DNA from: Bacillus cereus
GTDB lineage: Bacteria > Bacillota > Bacilli > Bacillales > Bacillaceae_G
Assembly: GCF_025917685.1 (NCBI RefSeq)
Contig: NZ_CP089518.1
Coordinates: 3,101,001 to 3,165,000, forward strand
DNA: 64,000 bases
Reading direction: 5' to 3'
Shown here: positions 8,693 through 17,366 of the stretch, one piece after another
How the letters are laid out: each line of letters begins with the position of its first letter
Position numbering within the stretch: position 1 is the stretch's first letter
The notes under the pieces: generated by a model
The model's database searches: none
What the model saw: only the letters and a program-made list of their open reading frames with translations
Told to the model about the DNA's origin: nothing
Made by a program: the position numbers and the translations under genes

Positions 8693-8920
8693 CTACATCG
8701 GGTAATATGATTGTGATGGGTAATACACCTGTGGTGGATAATAAGACTGTAATGAATAATAAGATTGTGGTGGGTAATAACTTTGTTGCATTTGTTGTGC
8801 TTGTAATGCTTGTTGCTGTGCTTGTATAGCCTGATGAACAGCCTGAATAGTACTTTGCGCTGGCCCCTGCCCTCCTAAAGGGCGCATTTGCGTTTCATTG
8901 TAAAAATAATTGCAAAGCAT
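8693..8920 (-). CDS. Tyr/Gln/Pro-rich small protein, possible spore-surface protein
   Basis: 75 residues. The first 40 are Gln/Ala-rich (QAIQAQQQALQAQQ), and the C-terminal half is a degenerate repeat of SYYPPQ-type hexads ending in YYPM. The start has GAGGTG at good spacing. There is no signal peptide or membrane segment. Tyr-rich low-complexity proteins of this kind are common in Bacillus spore coats, and a CATAGTATG close to a SigK -10 lies upstream (plus-strand bases 8965-8973). The spore role is a guess from composition only. Confidence 0.6.
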   Translation of the reverse strand: MLCNYFYNETQMRPLGGQGPAQSTIQAVHQAIQAQQQALQAQQMQQSYYPPQSYYSLQSYYPPQVYYPSQSYYPM

Positions 8921-9158
8921 TCTTTATTCACCTCATCTCTGCATATATTTTTGTCTTCATGTTTCATACTATGAATATTGAATTAAAGTGGATAATTCCT
9001 AAAACTTATCATCTTGCAATCCCTAAATTTCTTTCTCTTCAATAAAATGAATCAAATGTAAAATAAAAGTTAATTTCAAGACAAATCATTGAGATTTTTG
9101 AAATTTTCATATATTGTTTTAATTGGGTTTAAACTCTCGAATATCAGAGGTGTTATTT

Positions 9159-10121
9159 ATGAAAAAGATATATATTATTATCGGTATTTTACTAGTTTCG
9201 ATACTTATAATTTATATTTTGTTCAATACTTCAATTATACAAAGTCCGAATTTATCTCATGCACCTTCTAAAGAAAAGATGAAGAAAGAAAAACAGAGAG
9301 AGTTGCAAACTAACACCGTTTCTTACGGCTTAAAGGATGATCAAGGTCAACATATCGACAATGGAAGTGACATTACTAGTAAAAATAATAAGATCAACGT
9401 AGCATTATCATTTATACATAATATTAATGAAGACCGAAAATATGGATTAATTATTTTAGAAGATTACGAACAAAAGCCTTTTAAAATAGATGACACTCCA
9501 AATGCGGTATCCCACTATTCTTTCGATATAAAGCCAAACAGTTCGATTACTACTAAAATCCATTTACAAATTTCTCCTACTGCTAGGGAATTAACCTTTT
9601 TAATAATTAAAAAACCTGAATATAAATTAAAAGATAATGACTTAAATAAAGCCGCTATATTAGAAGAGGTTCTAAGTATGCGATATTCGATTAATACTCA
9701 TCATAGAGATAATGAGAAAATAAAACCTACTCCTGTACAGCTGAAAACTGTTTTAAAAGATGATCTTTATGAACCATTATTTGTTACTAGAAATGAGGAA
9801 AAACTACAAGCGGTGCTTTCTGAGAATGAAGGTAAAGAGCTAACTATATCAAATGGAAATGAAACAACAGAAGAAATAAATTATGCAATCGTGGCCTTTA
9901 ACAATTGGGAGCAAGTTGAATTATTAAATAACAAAAAAGTTGCTTATACTACGGTCGCTCCTGAAACGAGACAAATTTTTAATTTCACATTACCTATAGT
10001 GGAAAAAGAAAGTAATTTCCAATTAGTTGCTTTTCCATTTCCTTATAAAGTCAGTAAAAACAATTATATGAGTCAACAAGCATTCGGTTCATTTCGCATC
10101 GTAATTAAAAATGAACAATAA
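9159..10121 (+). CDS. Membrane-anchored exported protein, 320 aa, unknown function
   Basis: ATG 9159 has AGAGGTG upstream; the in-frame TTG at 9123 has none. Residues 2-22 form one membrane segment (KKIYIIIGILLVSILIIYIL) followed by a Lys-rich linker, so most of the protein is outside the cell or the forespore. The rest is beta-rich with spaced hydrophobic strands (KINVALSFIHNI, YGLIILEDYE, EINYAIVAFNNWEQV, FQLVAFPFP). I recognise no catalytic motif or named family. It is a single-gene unit with its own terminator. Confidence 0.7.
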   Translation: MKKIYIIIGILLVSILIIYILFNTSIIQSPNLSHAPSKEKMKKEKQRELQTNTVSYGLKDDQGQHIDNGSDITSKNNKINVALSFIHNINEDRKYGLIILEDYEQKPFKIDDTPNAVSHYSFDIKPNSSITTKIHLQISPTARELTFLIIKKPEYKLKDNDLNKAAILEEVLSMRYSINTHHRDNEKIKPTPVQLKTVLKDDLYEPLFVTRNEEKLQAVLSENEGKELTISNGNETTEEINYAIVAFNNWEQVELLNNKKVAYTTVAPETRQIFNFTLPIVEKESNFQLVAFPFPYKVSKNNYMSQQAFGSFRIVIKNEQ

Positions 10122-10170
10122 ATTAAGTCAGACTGAATGTAGCGAGCCCCTTATACTACCTCTACAAACT

Positions 10171-10202
10171 AAAAAGGCCTACTCACACGAGTAGGCTTTT
10201 TA
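10171..10202. terminator. Bidirectional terminator
   Basis: AGCCTACTC/GAGTAGGCT-type stem with A and T runs on both sides, between the convergent genes ending at 10121 and 10205. Confidence 0.8.
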
Positions 10203-10204
10203 AA

Positions 10205-10921
10205 CTATGAAAGCTTCGTTAATAATTGATTTAAATCTTTTTTCGTTTTCGTCGTTAATGACTTCATTTTATTAACATCGATCTTTTCTTTCTCCGCTCC
10301 TACAATTAACGGATACATACTTTGACCAATTGTTTTAGAATCCGTCGGATGTGATGCTTCTAACTCTTTTTCAATTACATCCCACTTCTCATTAATTTGT
10401 TTTCCGAGTTTATTTACTGTATCTAACTTAGGATTAGCAGCCAACTGCTTGTCTAAGCTATCAATTAATGCAACAACTTCTTTAACGCTCGTTTTCACAG
10501 CAACACTTTTCTTCGGATCTTTCGTTGTCTTTCCGTTATTGTTTGTGCTTGTACTTGTGCTTTGATCTGTTGTTTTCCCGCTAGTAGTTTGATCATTCGT
10601 TTTTCCTGTCGTTTCTTTTTCTTTTGTTTTTCCATTCTCATTTTGAGTTGACGTTTTACCGTTGCTTTCTGTTCCTGATGATTCTTTCGTATTTTTTGTA
10701 TCTTTATCTGTTTTTTCATTCGAAGAAGTATTTGTGTCTTTTTCAGTATCTTTCGTTGTTTTTGACGCTTCATCTGCACTTGTCGTTTTTGATTGCTCTT
10801 CATTTTGTGCAGTTGCCTGATCCTTCTTCGCTGCATCTTTATCTGTGGAGGTACTACAAGCTGCCATTGTAAGCATTGTACCAATTGCTACTGATGCGAT
10901 AGCGACCTTTTTCATTTTCAT
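10205..10921 (-). CDS. Lipoprotein with Thr/Lys/Ser-rich linker, unknown function
   Basis: 238 residues. A signal peptide ends in a lipobox (LTMAAC), so the mature N-terminal Cys should be lipidated and held on the outer face of the membrane. Residues about 25-135 are a low-complexity Lys/Thr/Ser/Asp linker that would reach into the wall. The C-terminal 100 residues are a helical domain (KEVVALIDSLDKQL to MKSLTTKTKKDLNQLL). The linker makes other frames look open. No family recognised; the C-terminal domain is the likely functional part. Confidence 0.75.
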   Translation of the reverse strand: MKMKKVAIASVAIGTMLTMAACSTSTDKDAAKKDQATAQNEEQSKTTSADEASKTTKDTEKDTNTSSNEKTDKDTKNTKESSGTESNGKTSTQNENGKTKEKETTGKTNDQTTSGKTTDQSTSTSTNNNGKTTKDPKKSVAVKTSVKEVVALIDSLDKQLAANPKLDTVNKLGKQINEKWDVIEKELEASHPTDSKTIGQSMYPLIVGAEKEKIDVNKMKSLTTKTKKDLNQLLTKLS

Positions 10922-11111
10922 ATAAATCCCCCTATGTTTATATAATTTATCCTCCTCTTTACGATTCTATTTTCCCTTGAAAAATTCCTTTTCACACGAA
11001 TCACCATCTTTCCGACAGTAATCTTCATAATAATACGTACAAAAAACGATAAATTCATTTTAATATTCGAGTTTCTTCTACTTCATTTTTCTCCTCTGCA
11101 GCAAAAGAAAA

Positions 11112-11162
11112 AGAGTATATTGTCACATGAAGATTTACAATCTACAAATGACAACATACTCT
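11112..11162. terminator. Inverted repeat, possible terminator
   Basis: A 14-base arm at 11112-11125 (AGAGTATATTGTCA) pairs with 11149-11162 with one mismatch, and T-rich sequence follows. It stands in the 338-base gap between the lipoprotein promoter and the end of the SDR gene. I see no coding sequence in that gap. Confidence 0.4.
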
Positions 11163-11259
11163 CCTATCAATTTTTTATCTTTCTTGACATTTTATTTATG
11201 CAAAAAAATTAAATATTTTATAATATTTTTGTTTCTCAACAATTGTTAACATAATATTA

Positions 11260-12018
11260 TTATGAATAACCTCCATTCGAATGAATGACTTGCCCAGTAA
11301 TCCATTTTGCCTCTTCACTTACTAAAAAAGAAATTAAACGTGCTGCATCCACCGGTTCTCCAACTCTACCTTGCGGGAATTTCCATACTAAATGATGCTG
11401 TAATTCCTCTGTAATCCATCCTGTATTCGTTGGCCCTGGATCAATAGCATTGACTGTAATCCCCTTCTCCATCGCAACTGGTGCTACTGATTTTGTAAAT
11501 GCTTCAATTGCTCCTTTCGTTGCTGCGTATGCTAGTTCATCAGGCATTGGCCCTAGTGACTGTCCTGAAGTAAGGTTAATAATACTTCCATTCGTCTTGC
11601 TTGCATAATGTTTTATAAATAATGAACTTAATAACATAGTGGCACGAACATTTACCGTATAATGTTTATCTAACTGTTCTATATTTAATTCCTCAATTCT
11701 CGTATGAGTAGCATACGCTGCATTATTAATTAAAATAGATGGATCACCTAAACGTTCTGAGACCATATAAAACAAACGATTTGGCGAATATGACTGCGAT
11801 AAATTGATTTCTGCCATTTCACATCGAACACCGTAACTTTCAATCTCCTCTTTCAACAAAAAGGGCTCTTTGTCATGCATTCCCCACGGCATCGCTTTAT
11901 CATACTGAGACCAGTACGTGAAAAAAATGTCTATTCCTTTTTGAGCAAGCACCTTGCATACAGCTGCACCAATTCCATTCAGACGAGTTGCCCCTGTTAC
12001 AATTGCTATTTTCTTCAC
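11260..12018 (-). CDS. Short-chain dehydrogenase/reductase (SDR)
   Basis: A classical SDR of 252 residues that uses NAD(P)H to reduce or oxidise a carbonyl/alcohol. The glycine motif is slightly extended (TGATRLNGIGAAV); NNAAY, the catalytic Ser (LTSGQS) and YAATK (Tyr-x-x-x-Lys) are present, and the C-terminal WITGQVIHSNGGYS is typical of FabG-like enzymes. The insert after the second strand (QYDKAMPWGMHDKEP) is longer than usual. The substrate cannot be told. It is a single gene downstream of the ABC operon but separated by a hairpin. Confidence 0.8.
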   Translation of the reverse strand: MKKIAIVTGATRLNGIGAAVCKVLAQKGIDIFFTYWSQYDKAMPWGMHDKEPFLLKEEIESYGVRCEMAEINLSQSYSPNRLFYMVSERLGDPSILINNAAYATHTRIEELNIEQLDKHYTVNVRATMLLSSLFIKHYASKTNGSIINLTSGQSLGPMPDELAYAATKGAIEAFTKSVAPVAMEKGITVNAIDPGPTNTGWITEELQHHLVWKFPQGRVGEPVDAARLISFLVSEEAKWITGQVIHSNGGYS

Positions 12019-12042
12019 CTTTTCTCCTCCATCTATGGATAA

Positions 12043-12066
12043 ATCCTCTGCACGAATACAGAGGAT
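12043..12066 (-). terminator. Hairpin after the ABC permease gene
   Basis: ATCCTCTG and CAGAGGAT form an 8-bp stem directly after the permease stop codon. The T run on the minus strand is weak, so termination may be partial. Confidence 0.4.
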
Positions 12067-12074
12067 CTATCTTT

Positions 12075-13733
12075 TTATTCAATATTTGACAATATGCGTT
12101 CTGCACCTAGTTTTAAAATTTTAATAAAGATATAATTTACAATCGTAAACATTACAAATAAAACAATAAACATAACCCACAGTCCTACTTGAAGGAAGAA
12201 GTATAATACACTTACTCCCGCTACAATAACTAAAGCTATTAAAATATTAGCTAAAAAATTCCACAAAGTTGTATAGCGGCTCTTAAATAATTTCTGTTCT
12301 GTATCCCAATGTATATCGGCAGTTTGTGCATCCCAGCGTGTACCGATTAAATTGATTAGCAATAACCCGTTCGCACTTAGCAAGTACCAAAGTATCATAA
12401 AGACTGGTGAAACTCCCGCTACAACTGCCATCGTAATACCGAATACTGCTAGAATTGCTATATTAATTATCCAAGCTGTTAATGCTTTCGCAAAAAAGAT
12501 ATCGGACGCCTTTACTGGTAAGTATCGATTCACAAACCAAGAGCTTCCATCTCGTGAAAATGACGTTGTTGCAATAACGTTACTTCCCATTAAAAATAGA
12601 GATGCACAAAGCCCTACACCAATCGTAAGACCTGCTGATTCTGGATTATTAATATATTCTGTAATCCATTTTAAATTTCCATCTTGTACAAATAAAACAA
12701 AGAATAACATAATCGGCATAACGAAAGTTTGTACAATACAATTTAAGAAAAATTGCGGTGTACGGAATAACGTTTTAAATTCTTTTTTCACATATGCTTT
12801 TAAATGTGAACTTTGTACCGTTGATTTCTGTAAACCTTCCGACGTAATAGCTTGTTTCTTTGCTGTACTCGTTGAAAGTCCAATAACCCCTTTTAAATAT
12901 GTACGCTCTGCAATGTAATAAAACACCACAAAAAATACAAATGAAATAAGTGCAAAGATTAATACATATAAAGGTCCCTTCCAACTTGCACTTTCTATTA
13001 ATGCCACTGCTCCAAAATATGTAGTTGGAAAATAATTTGTCATTTGTACTAAAAGAGAGGATTGATTATTTACAAGGTATTCCGCAGCTGCGTCTCCAGA
13101 AAACGCACTTTTATTTCTCCACTGCATAAATACGTTAATTCCTACAATAAATAGTATACTTACGATTCCAATGAATATATTTCCTCGGTCTTTATTTTTC
13201 GCTATATTCGTATACCTCATAATAATTGTCATCAGTAACGAAGCTAATACTAACGGCACGATCGGGAAGAGTAAGTAAATAAAAATCATGTATATGTAAT
13301 ATGTAATAAATGCGCCACTTTTTAGACCGTACGTAATAAAGATTGGTAATAAAATGAATGAACTCATTACGTATTGTGTTATTAATACCGTTAAAAATTT
13401 CGCTGAAATAATTTGCGCTGGTTTTAATGGTAACGGCAGTAACATTTCAATATCATTGCTGTAGTAAAATACAGTTAAAATGTTCGTAATACTCATTAAA
13501 AATACCCAAATACTCGCAATCGCAAGTCCTATTGCGATAATAATTCCCGGTTCCTGTCCTATATGTTTCATACCTTCATACATTCCGTGTGTCATCGAAC
13601 CAAATATTAAGAAGCCAACAAATAATATTGCTGCAAATGAAAATACATACGCCCAGCGTTTCTTCTTATCTGTTATGAAATCTGCATAATTTAATTTCAA
13701 TAATACTTTCGTTAACGTCCAAATTTTACTCAT
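12075..13733 (-). CDS. ABC transporter permease, 552 aa
   Basis: An integral membrane subunit with about twelve to fourteen hydrophobic segments spread over the whole length, and two similar halves each with a cytoplasmic loop. It resembles the large ABC-2-type permeases of Firmicutes exporters. The start overlaps the end of the ATPase gene by 8 bases, so the two are translationally coupled and almost certainly form one transporter. The substrate is unknown; export or membrane-stress roles are usual for such pairs. Confidence 0.78.
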   Translation of the reverse strand: MSKIWTLTKVLLKLNYADFITDKKKRWAYVFSFAAILFVGFLIFGSMTHGMYEGMKHIGQEPGIIIAIGLAIASIWVFLMSITNILTVFYYSNDIEMLLPLPLKPAQIISAKFLTVLITQYVMSSFILLPIFITYGLKSGAFITYYIYMIFIYLLFPIVPLVLASLLMTIIMRYTNIAKNKDRGNIFIGIVSILFIVGINVFMQWRNKSAFSGDAAAEYLVNNQSSLLVQMTNYFPTTYFGAVALIESASWKGPLYVLIFALISFVFFVVFYYIAERTYLKGVIGLSTSTAKKQAITSEGLQKSTVQSSHLKAYVKKEFKTLFRTPQFFLNCIVQTFVMPIMLFFVLFVQDGNLKWITEYINNPESAGLTIGVGLCASLFLMGSNVIATTSFSRDGSSWFVNRYLPVKASDIFFAKALTAWIINIAILAVFGITMAVVAGVSPVFMILWYLLSANGLLLINLIGTRWDAQTADIHWDTEQKLFKSRYTTLWNFLANILIALVIVAGVSVLYFFLQVGLWVMFIVLFVMFTIVNYIFIKILKLGAERILSNIE

Positions 13734-14460
13734 TGCCCGTCATCTCCAAGAACATTTTTTCAAGTGATTCATTGGATTTAAAATGATCTCTCATTTCATT
13801 TAAATTCCCTTTAAACTGAAGATTCCCCCTATTAATAATCGCAACGCGGTCACATAATTTTTCTGCCACTTCTAATACGTGTGTAGAGAAAAATACAATC
13901 TTCCCTTTATCCGCATGTTCTCTCATCATTTCTTTTAAAATATATGCAGATTTCGGATCAAGCCCTGTTAATGGTTCGTCTAAAATCCATACATCCGGCT
14001 CATGTATAAGCACACCAATAATAACGATTTTTTGTCTCATACCGTGTGAATAACTTTGAATTTGGTCAGATAATGCATTATAAAGATCAAATTTCTTCGC
14101 TAAAGACTCTATTCGTTCTTGTCGTACCTCTTTCGGCACTTCATACATATCTGCCATAAAGTTTAAATATTCAATTCCTTTTAATCGTAAAAACATATCT
14201 GGGCTATCTGGCACATAACCAAACGTCTTTTTCGCTTCCATCGGCTCTTTCGTAATATCTTTGCCGTTAATCGTAATGGTCCCTTTGTCCACCCCATGAA
14301 TACCAGTAATCATCTTAATTGTCGTTGATTTACCCGCACCATTCGGTCCTAAAAATCCAAAGATTTCTCCGCTAGGTACCGATAAGCTTAAATCTTTTAC
14401 TGCATAGGTAGATCCATTATAACTTTTCGACACATTCATAATTTCAATCATTCCATCCAA
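13726..14460 (-). CDS. ABC transporter ATP-binding protein
   Basis: The ATPase subunit of an exporter. Walker A (GPNGAGKST), the Q-loop (FGYVPD), a signature region with SHGMRQK, Walker B (VWILDEPLTGLDP) and the H-loop (STH) are all in place in 244 residues. Two in-frame ATGs (14460 and 14451) follow the ribosome binding site AAGGAAAGGA, and the second has the better spacing, so the true start may be 14451. It is the first gene of a two-gene operon with the permease. Confidence 0.85.
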   Translation of the reverse strand: MDGMIEIMNVSKSYNGSTYAVKDLSLSVPSGEIFGFLGPNGAGKSTTIKMITGIHGVDKGTITINGKDITKEPMEAKKTFGYVPDSPDMFLRLKGIEYLNFMADMYEVPKEVRQERIESLAKKFDLYNALSDQIQSYSHGMRQKIVIIGVLIHEPDVWILDEPLTGLDPKSAYILKEMMREHADKGKIVFFSTHVLEVAEKLCDRVAIINRGNLQFKGNLNEMRDHFKSNESLEKMFLEMTGNE

Positions 14461-14510
14461 TCCTTTCCTTAATTACCAAATAACTATATTGATATTATAG
14501 CATACTTCTA

Positions 14511-14547
14511 TTTTTAGATTTTTGTATTTTTTAGATTTTTGTATTTT
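14511..14547. repeat. Two-copy 17-base AT-rich tandem repeat
   Basis: The unit TTTTTAGATTTTTGTAT occurs twice in a row between the ABC operon promoter and the small membrane protein gene. It may have arisen by slippage; no function is evident. Confidence 0.5.
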
Positions 14548-14556
14548 TTCAGTTTT

Positions 14557-14751
14557 TTAACTTTTAAAATAAATATACAAACCTAATCCAACGATTAAAA
14601 CAACAGCCAGTATAATATAAATCATCGTCAGCCGTTTAATATTCCCTTTTGTCGCCTTACTATAATTCGCATCACCATTCCGCCCAATTAACACCGTCGC
14701 CACTACAGTAATCACTACAAGTAATACAACGATCATGATCCAAGTTAACAT
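14557..14751 (-). CDS. Small two-helix membrane protein, 64 aa
   Basis: Two membrane segments (WIMIVVLLVVITVVATVLI and MIYIILAVVLIVGLGLYIYF) flank a short basic and polar loop. The ribosome binding site GGAGGGGGAGG is very strong. It lies upstream of the ABC exporter operon on the same strand but has its own start region. No family recognised. Confidence 0.65.
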   Translation of the reverse strand: MLTWIMIVVLLVVITVVATVLIGRNGDANYSKATKGNIKRLTMIYIILAVVLIVGLGLYIYFKS

Positions 14752-14930
14752 TTCTTCCTCCCCCTCCTTACAATCATTTTACAATATTATCCTCTTTATT
14801 TCGCAGTATATTTCCTCTTTTTACTATTATTATGAAAAGAGCTGGAAAACTATTATTACCATTCATTTCCATACGTGATATATTTATAACATGATGTGAT
14901 TTATTTCTAACATTATAAGGAGGATCTATC

Positions 14931-15290
14931 ATGAAAACAACTTGGATAAAATATTTAGGATTTCTCGGTTTTTTCGGATTTCTCGGATTTTTTTACGAAA
15001 AAGGATTGTTTACTATGTTCTGTTTCTTCTCCTTTTTCACAACGTATAGAACGGTTCAACACGATGAACTGTTTGAACAAATCGTCAATAAATCGTGCCG
15101 CAATGCATTTATCGTTACATTACTAACTACCGCTATCATTATGTTTATTGAAATGTTATTTCCAAACCCTACACTACAAGAGATTGATATCGCTCTTATT
15201 TTCGGCACACTTATTCTTACGTTCGGTTTCTCTATGTTCTTTTACGATAAACCAGTTGATGAAATGGAAGATGCGCCATGGCGTTCATAA
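14931..15290 (+). CDS. DUF3796 membrane protein
   Basis: 119 residues with four hydrophobic segments; the first is a Phe/Gly/Leu-rich run ([12 protein letters not shown]). The pattern and the partner gene fit DUF3796, small membrane proteins encoded directly before a short XRE regulator. GGAGG precedes the ATG. Its 3' end overlaps the next start by 13 bases. The family's role is not established; the pairing suggests a membrane protein whose expression is set by its own regulator. Confidence 0.7.
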   Translation: MKTTWIKYLGFLGFFGFLGFFYEKGLFTMFCFFSFFTTYRTVQHDELFEQIVNKSCRNAFIVTLLTTAIIMFIEMLFPNPTLQEIDIALIFGTLILTFGFSMFFYDKPVDEMEDAPWRS

Positions 15291-15478
15291 CGAAGATAAA
15301 AGAATACCGCGCCAAATTGGATTTGACACAAGAAGATTTAGCGAAAAGTGTTGGTGTACGCCGTGAAACAATTAGCCATCTCGAAAAAGGAAAATATAAT
15401 CCTTCCTTGCAGCTTGCCCATGATATCGCGAAAGCACTACATAGTTCTATTGATGAGATCTTTATTTTTGAAGATTAA
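15278..15478 (+). CDS. Short XRE-family helix-turn-helix regulator, 66 aa
   Basis: It consists almost only of one Cro/CI-type DNA-binding domain: [22 protein letters not shown], the recognition helix around [16 protein letters not shown], and [12 protein letters not shown]. This is typical of the minimal repressors paired with DUF3796 or other small membrane proteins. The start lies inside the preceding gene (13-base overlap), so translation is coupled. It probably represses its own two-gene operon. Confidence 0.85.
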   Translation: MAFITKIKEYRAKLDLTQEDLAKSVGVRRETISHLEKGKYNPSLQLAHDIAKALHSSIDEIFIFED

Positions 15479-15481
15479 TGT

Positions 15482-15512
15482 AAAAAAGCCCTTATAAAAT
15501 AAAGGGCTTTTT
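15482..15512 (+). terminator. Terminator of the DUF3796/XRE operon
   Basis: AAAAAGCCCTT and AAGGGCTTTTT form a stem with a T run; the A run on the other side would also serve the minus strand. Confidence 0.8.
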
Positions 15513-15573
15513 GTGTCATAACATGTCGTTAAATCGATATCTTTTGTTGAAAAGTCGATATATTTCATTTAGA

Positions 15574-16284
15574 TTAGGAACAGACTACACTTTTTTCCGC
15601 AATCTCTACAATTCCTAAAATTTGCAGCAAACTCTCCACTTCATAGGTCGGCTTAACACTTGTCTTGTTTTCTTTCAATCTCGGATTATACCAACACGTA
15701 TCAATGCCGTAATCTTCTCCGCCTTTCATATCAGAAGTTAGCGAATCTCCAACGATTAGTACGCTTGATTTATCAGTAATCCCAAACTTCTCAAATGCAT
15801 ACTCAAAAATCTCACGTGCTGGTTTTTGATGACCAACCTCTTCTGAAATAATAATATGATCAAAGAAGTTACTTAAAGGTGAATTTCCAATTCTCGATTG
15901 TTGTACTTTCGTATATCCATTCGTAATAATACCTAGCTTGCAATCTTGTAGATTCTCACATAATTGCACCGCACCTTCTATAAGGTGTACTTCTTTCCCT
16001 AAGTTTTCAAGGTATACATCACTAAATTGCTGTGCATCTACTTCTATATTATGAAGCGCAAATAATTGTCTAAATCGATCTACCGCTAATTCACTTAGCG
16101 TAATCATTTTATTTTCTAAGTCTCTCCATAATCCATTACTAATCTCTTTATAACTTGCAAGATAATCTTTATATCCTGTAGGCATGCCAAACTGTACAAA
16201 CGCGTTATGTAATGCGTTTCTTTCCGTTTCAGGGAAATCTAATAATGTATCGTCTACGTCGAATAGTATTACTTTGTATTTCAT
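15574..16284 (-). CDS. HAD-superfamily nucleotidase, YjjG/YfnB type
   Basis: A phosphatase of 236 residues. Motif I is FDVDDTLLDF (two catalytic Asp), motif II lies at IITNGYTK, motif III Lys in EEVGHQKPAREIF, and motif IV in LIVGDSLTSDMKGG. The helical cap and the DSLTSDMKGG pattern are those of the YjjG/YfnB branch, which removes non-canonical pyrimidine nucleotides. The ribosome binding site is GAGGAG. It is monocistronic or loosely linked to the phosphotransferase gene upstream. Confidence 0.82.
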   Translation of the reverse strand: MKYKVILFDVDDTLLDFPETERNALHNAFVQFGMPTGYKDYLASYKEISNGLWRDLENKMITLSELAVDRFRQLFALHNIEVDAQQFSDVYLENLGKEVHLIEGAVQLCENLQDCKLGIITNGYTKVQQSRIGNSPLSNFFDHIIISEEVGHQKPAREIFEYAFEKFGITDKSSVLIVGDSLTSDMKGGEDYGIDTCWYNPRLKENKTSVKPTYEVESLLQILGIVEIAEKSVVCS

Positions 16285-16332
16285 GATGTTCTCCTCAATT
16301 CCTAATTTAAAAACTTCATTCTCATAGCTTAA

Positions 16333-17277
16333 TTATAAGCTTATATATATTTCATTATAAAGTGCTTTAACCCGCTCTTTATAGAATACACCTTTATCTT
16401 CTATTTTCAAATGTGCTATAAATAAGTTTGCAAGCATGACCGCTGTATCTAACCTATAAAATAAACTAACAATATGCGGAGTAGCGTTAAAGATACTATC
16501 ATTCTTATATCCCTCTTTAAATTCTTCCCAATTAACCTCATTCGTTTCAGCTATTCTCATAAGCTCCAATAATGGATGACCAATTAGAGCGTTATCCCAA
16601 TCAACTATCGCTTTAATTTCTCCATTATATCCAATTAAATTGGCTGGTCGAATGTCCATATGCAATAAACTCTTTACATGATCTGCTGTACTAAGAATAT
16701 GTTCAATTGTTTTTGTATCCGGAAGATTAATTTCACAGTTCGTGATTGTATTAAACCCTTCTATCCGTTTCACAATTCTTTCTGCCATATACTTACTAAT
16801 GGGCTCTCTACTATTTTGTTCGTAATGCAAACCATCAATTGGCATACTATGAAGATTGCTCACTAACTCCCCTATTTTGCATGCAGAAATTGGCATATGA
16901 TCAGTATACACACAATCCGAAATTAAAAAATCAAGTTCGGTTGAAAGATGCAATCCGTGTATCCTTGGTACTGGAATACTTTTTGAATGACAATACTTAG
17001 ACAGTCCTGCTTCCTTTTGCAACGAAATCCGACTGTTAAATAAATCTTCATTTATATTTTCCACTTCTCTTTCCCATGGTACTCGAAATGCCAAAGGCCC
17101 CTTTTCTGAATCCCCTCGAAAAACAATATTTTGCACTCCCGTTCCAATCACCTTTAAATCCTGAACAGCTAGTTCCTTATACTCTTGACTTAGTATTGTT
17201 GCTAGCTTTTCTCTTAACCCCTCTGCTTTTACACGTGTATGAATCATTTTATCCCCCGATTCGTAAGTTCTTTTCAT
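16333..17277 (-). CDS. Aminoglycoside-phosphotransferase-like kinase (APH family)
   Basis: 314 residues with the protein-kinase-like APH fold: an ATP-binding lobe with GTGVQNIVFR, a catalytic loop LLHMDIRPANLI (HxDxxxxN), and the metal motif IVDWDNALIGHP. The ATG at 17277 has GAGGAG at seven bases. Members phosphorylate small molecules (aminoglycosides, macrolides, choline, sugars and others). Nothing nearby indicates the substrate, so it should not be called a resistance gene on this evidence. Confidence 0.75.
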   Translation of the reverse strand: MKRTYESGDKMIHTRVKAEGLREKLATILSQEYKELAVQDLKVIGTGVQNIVFRGDSEKGPLAFRVPWEREVENINEDLFNSRISLQKEAGLSKYCHSKSIPVPRIHGLHLSTELDFLISDCVYTDHMPISACKIGELVSNLHSMPIDGLHYEQNSREPISKYMAERIVKRIEGFNTITNCEINLPDTKTIEHILSTADHVKSLLHMDIRPANLIGYNGEIKAIVDWDNALIGHPLLELMRIAETNEVNWEEFKEGYKNDSIFNATPHIVSLFYRLDTAVMLANLFIAHLKIEDKGVFYKERVKALYNEIYISL

Positions 17278-17333
17278 CCATTTTCTCCTCGGTGCACAAC
17301 ATCCTCATTAGCCAAATTATAGCAACAATAGTA

Positions 17334-17362
17334 AAAGGAGGCTAATCCAATTAGCCTCCTGA
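17334..17362 (-). terminator. Terminator of the tyrosine phosphatase gene
   Basis: AGGAGGCTAAT pairs with ATTAGCCTCCT around a three-base loop; on the minus strand a T run follows. Confidence 0.8.
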
Positions 17363-17366
17363 CTTC

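Noticed and set aside
10495..10884. 129-codon minus-strand frame inside the lipoprotein gene
   Set aside because: Produced by the low-complexity Lys/Thr/Ser linker read in another frame; it lacks a start context.
12352..12918. 188-codon plus-strand frame opposite the ABC permease gene
   Set aside because: It is antisense to a clear membrane protein gene; its residues reflect the complement of hydrophobic codons, and it has no ribosome binding site.
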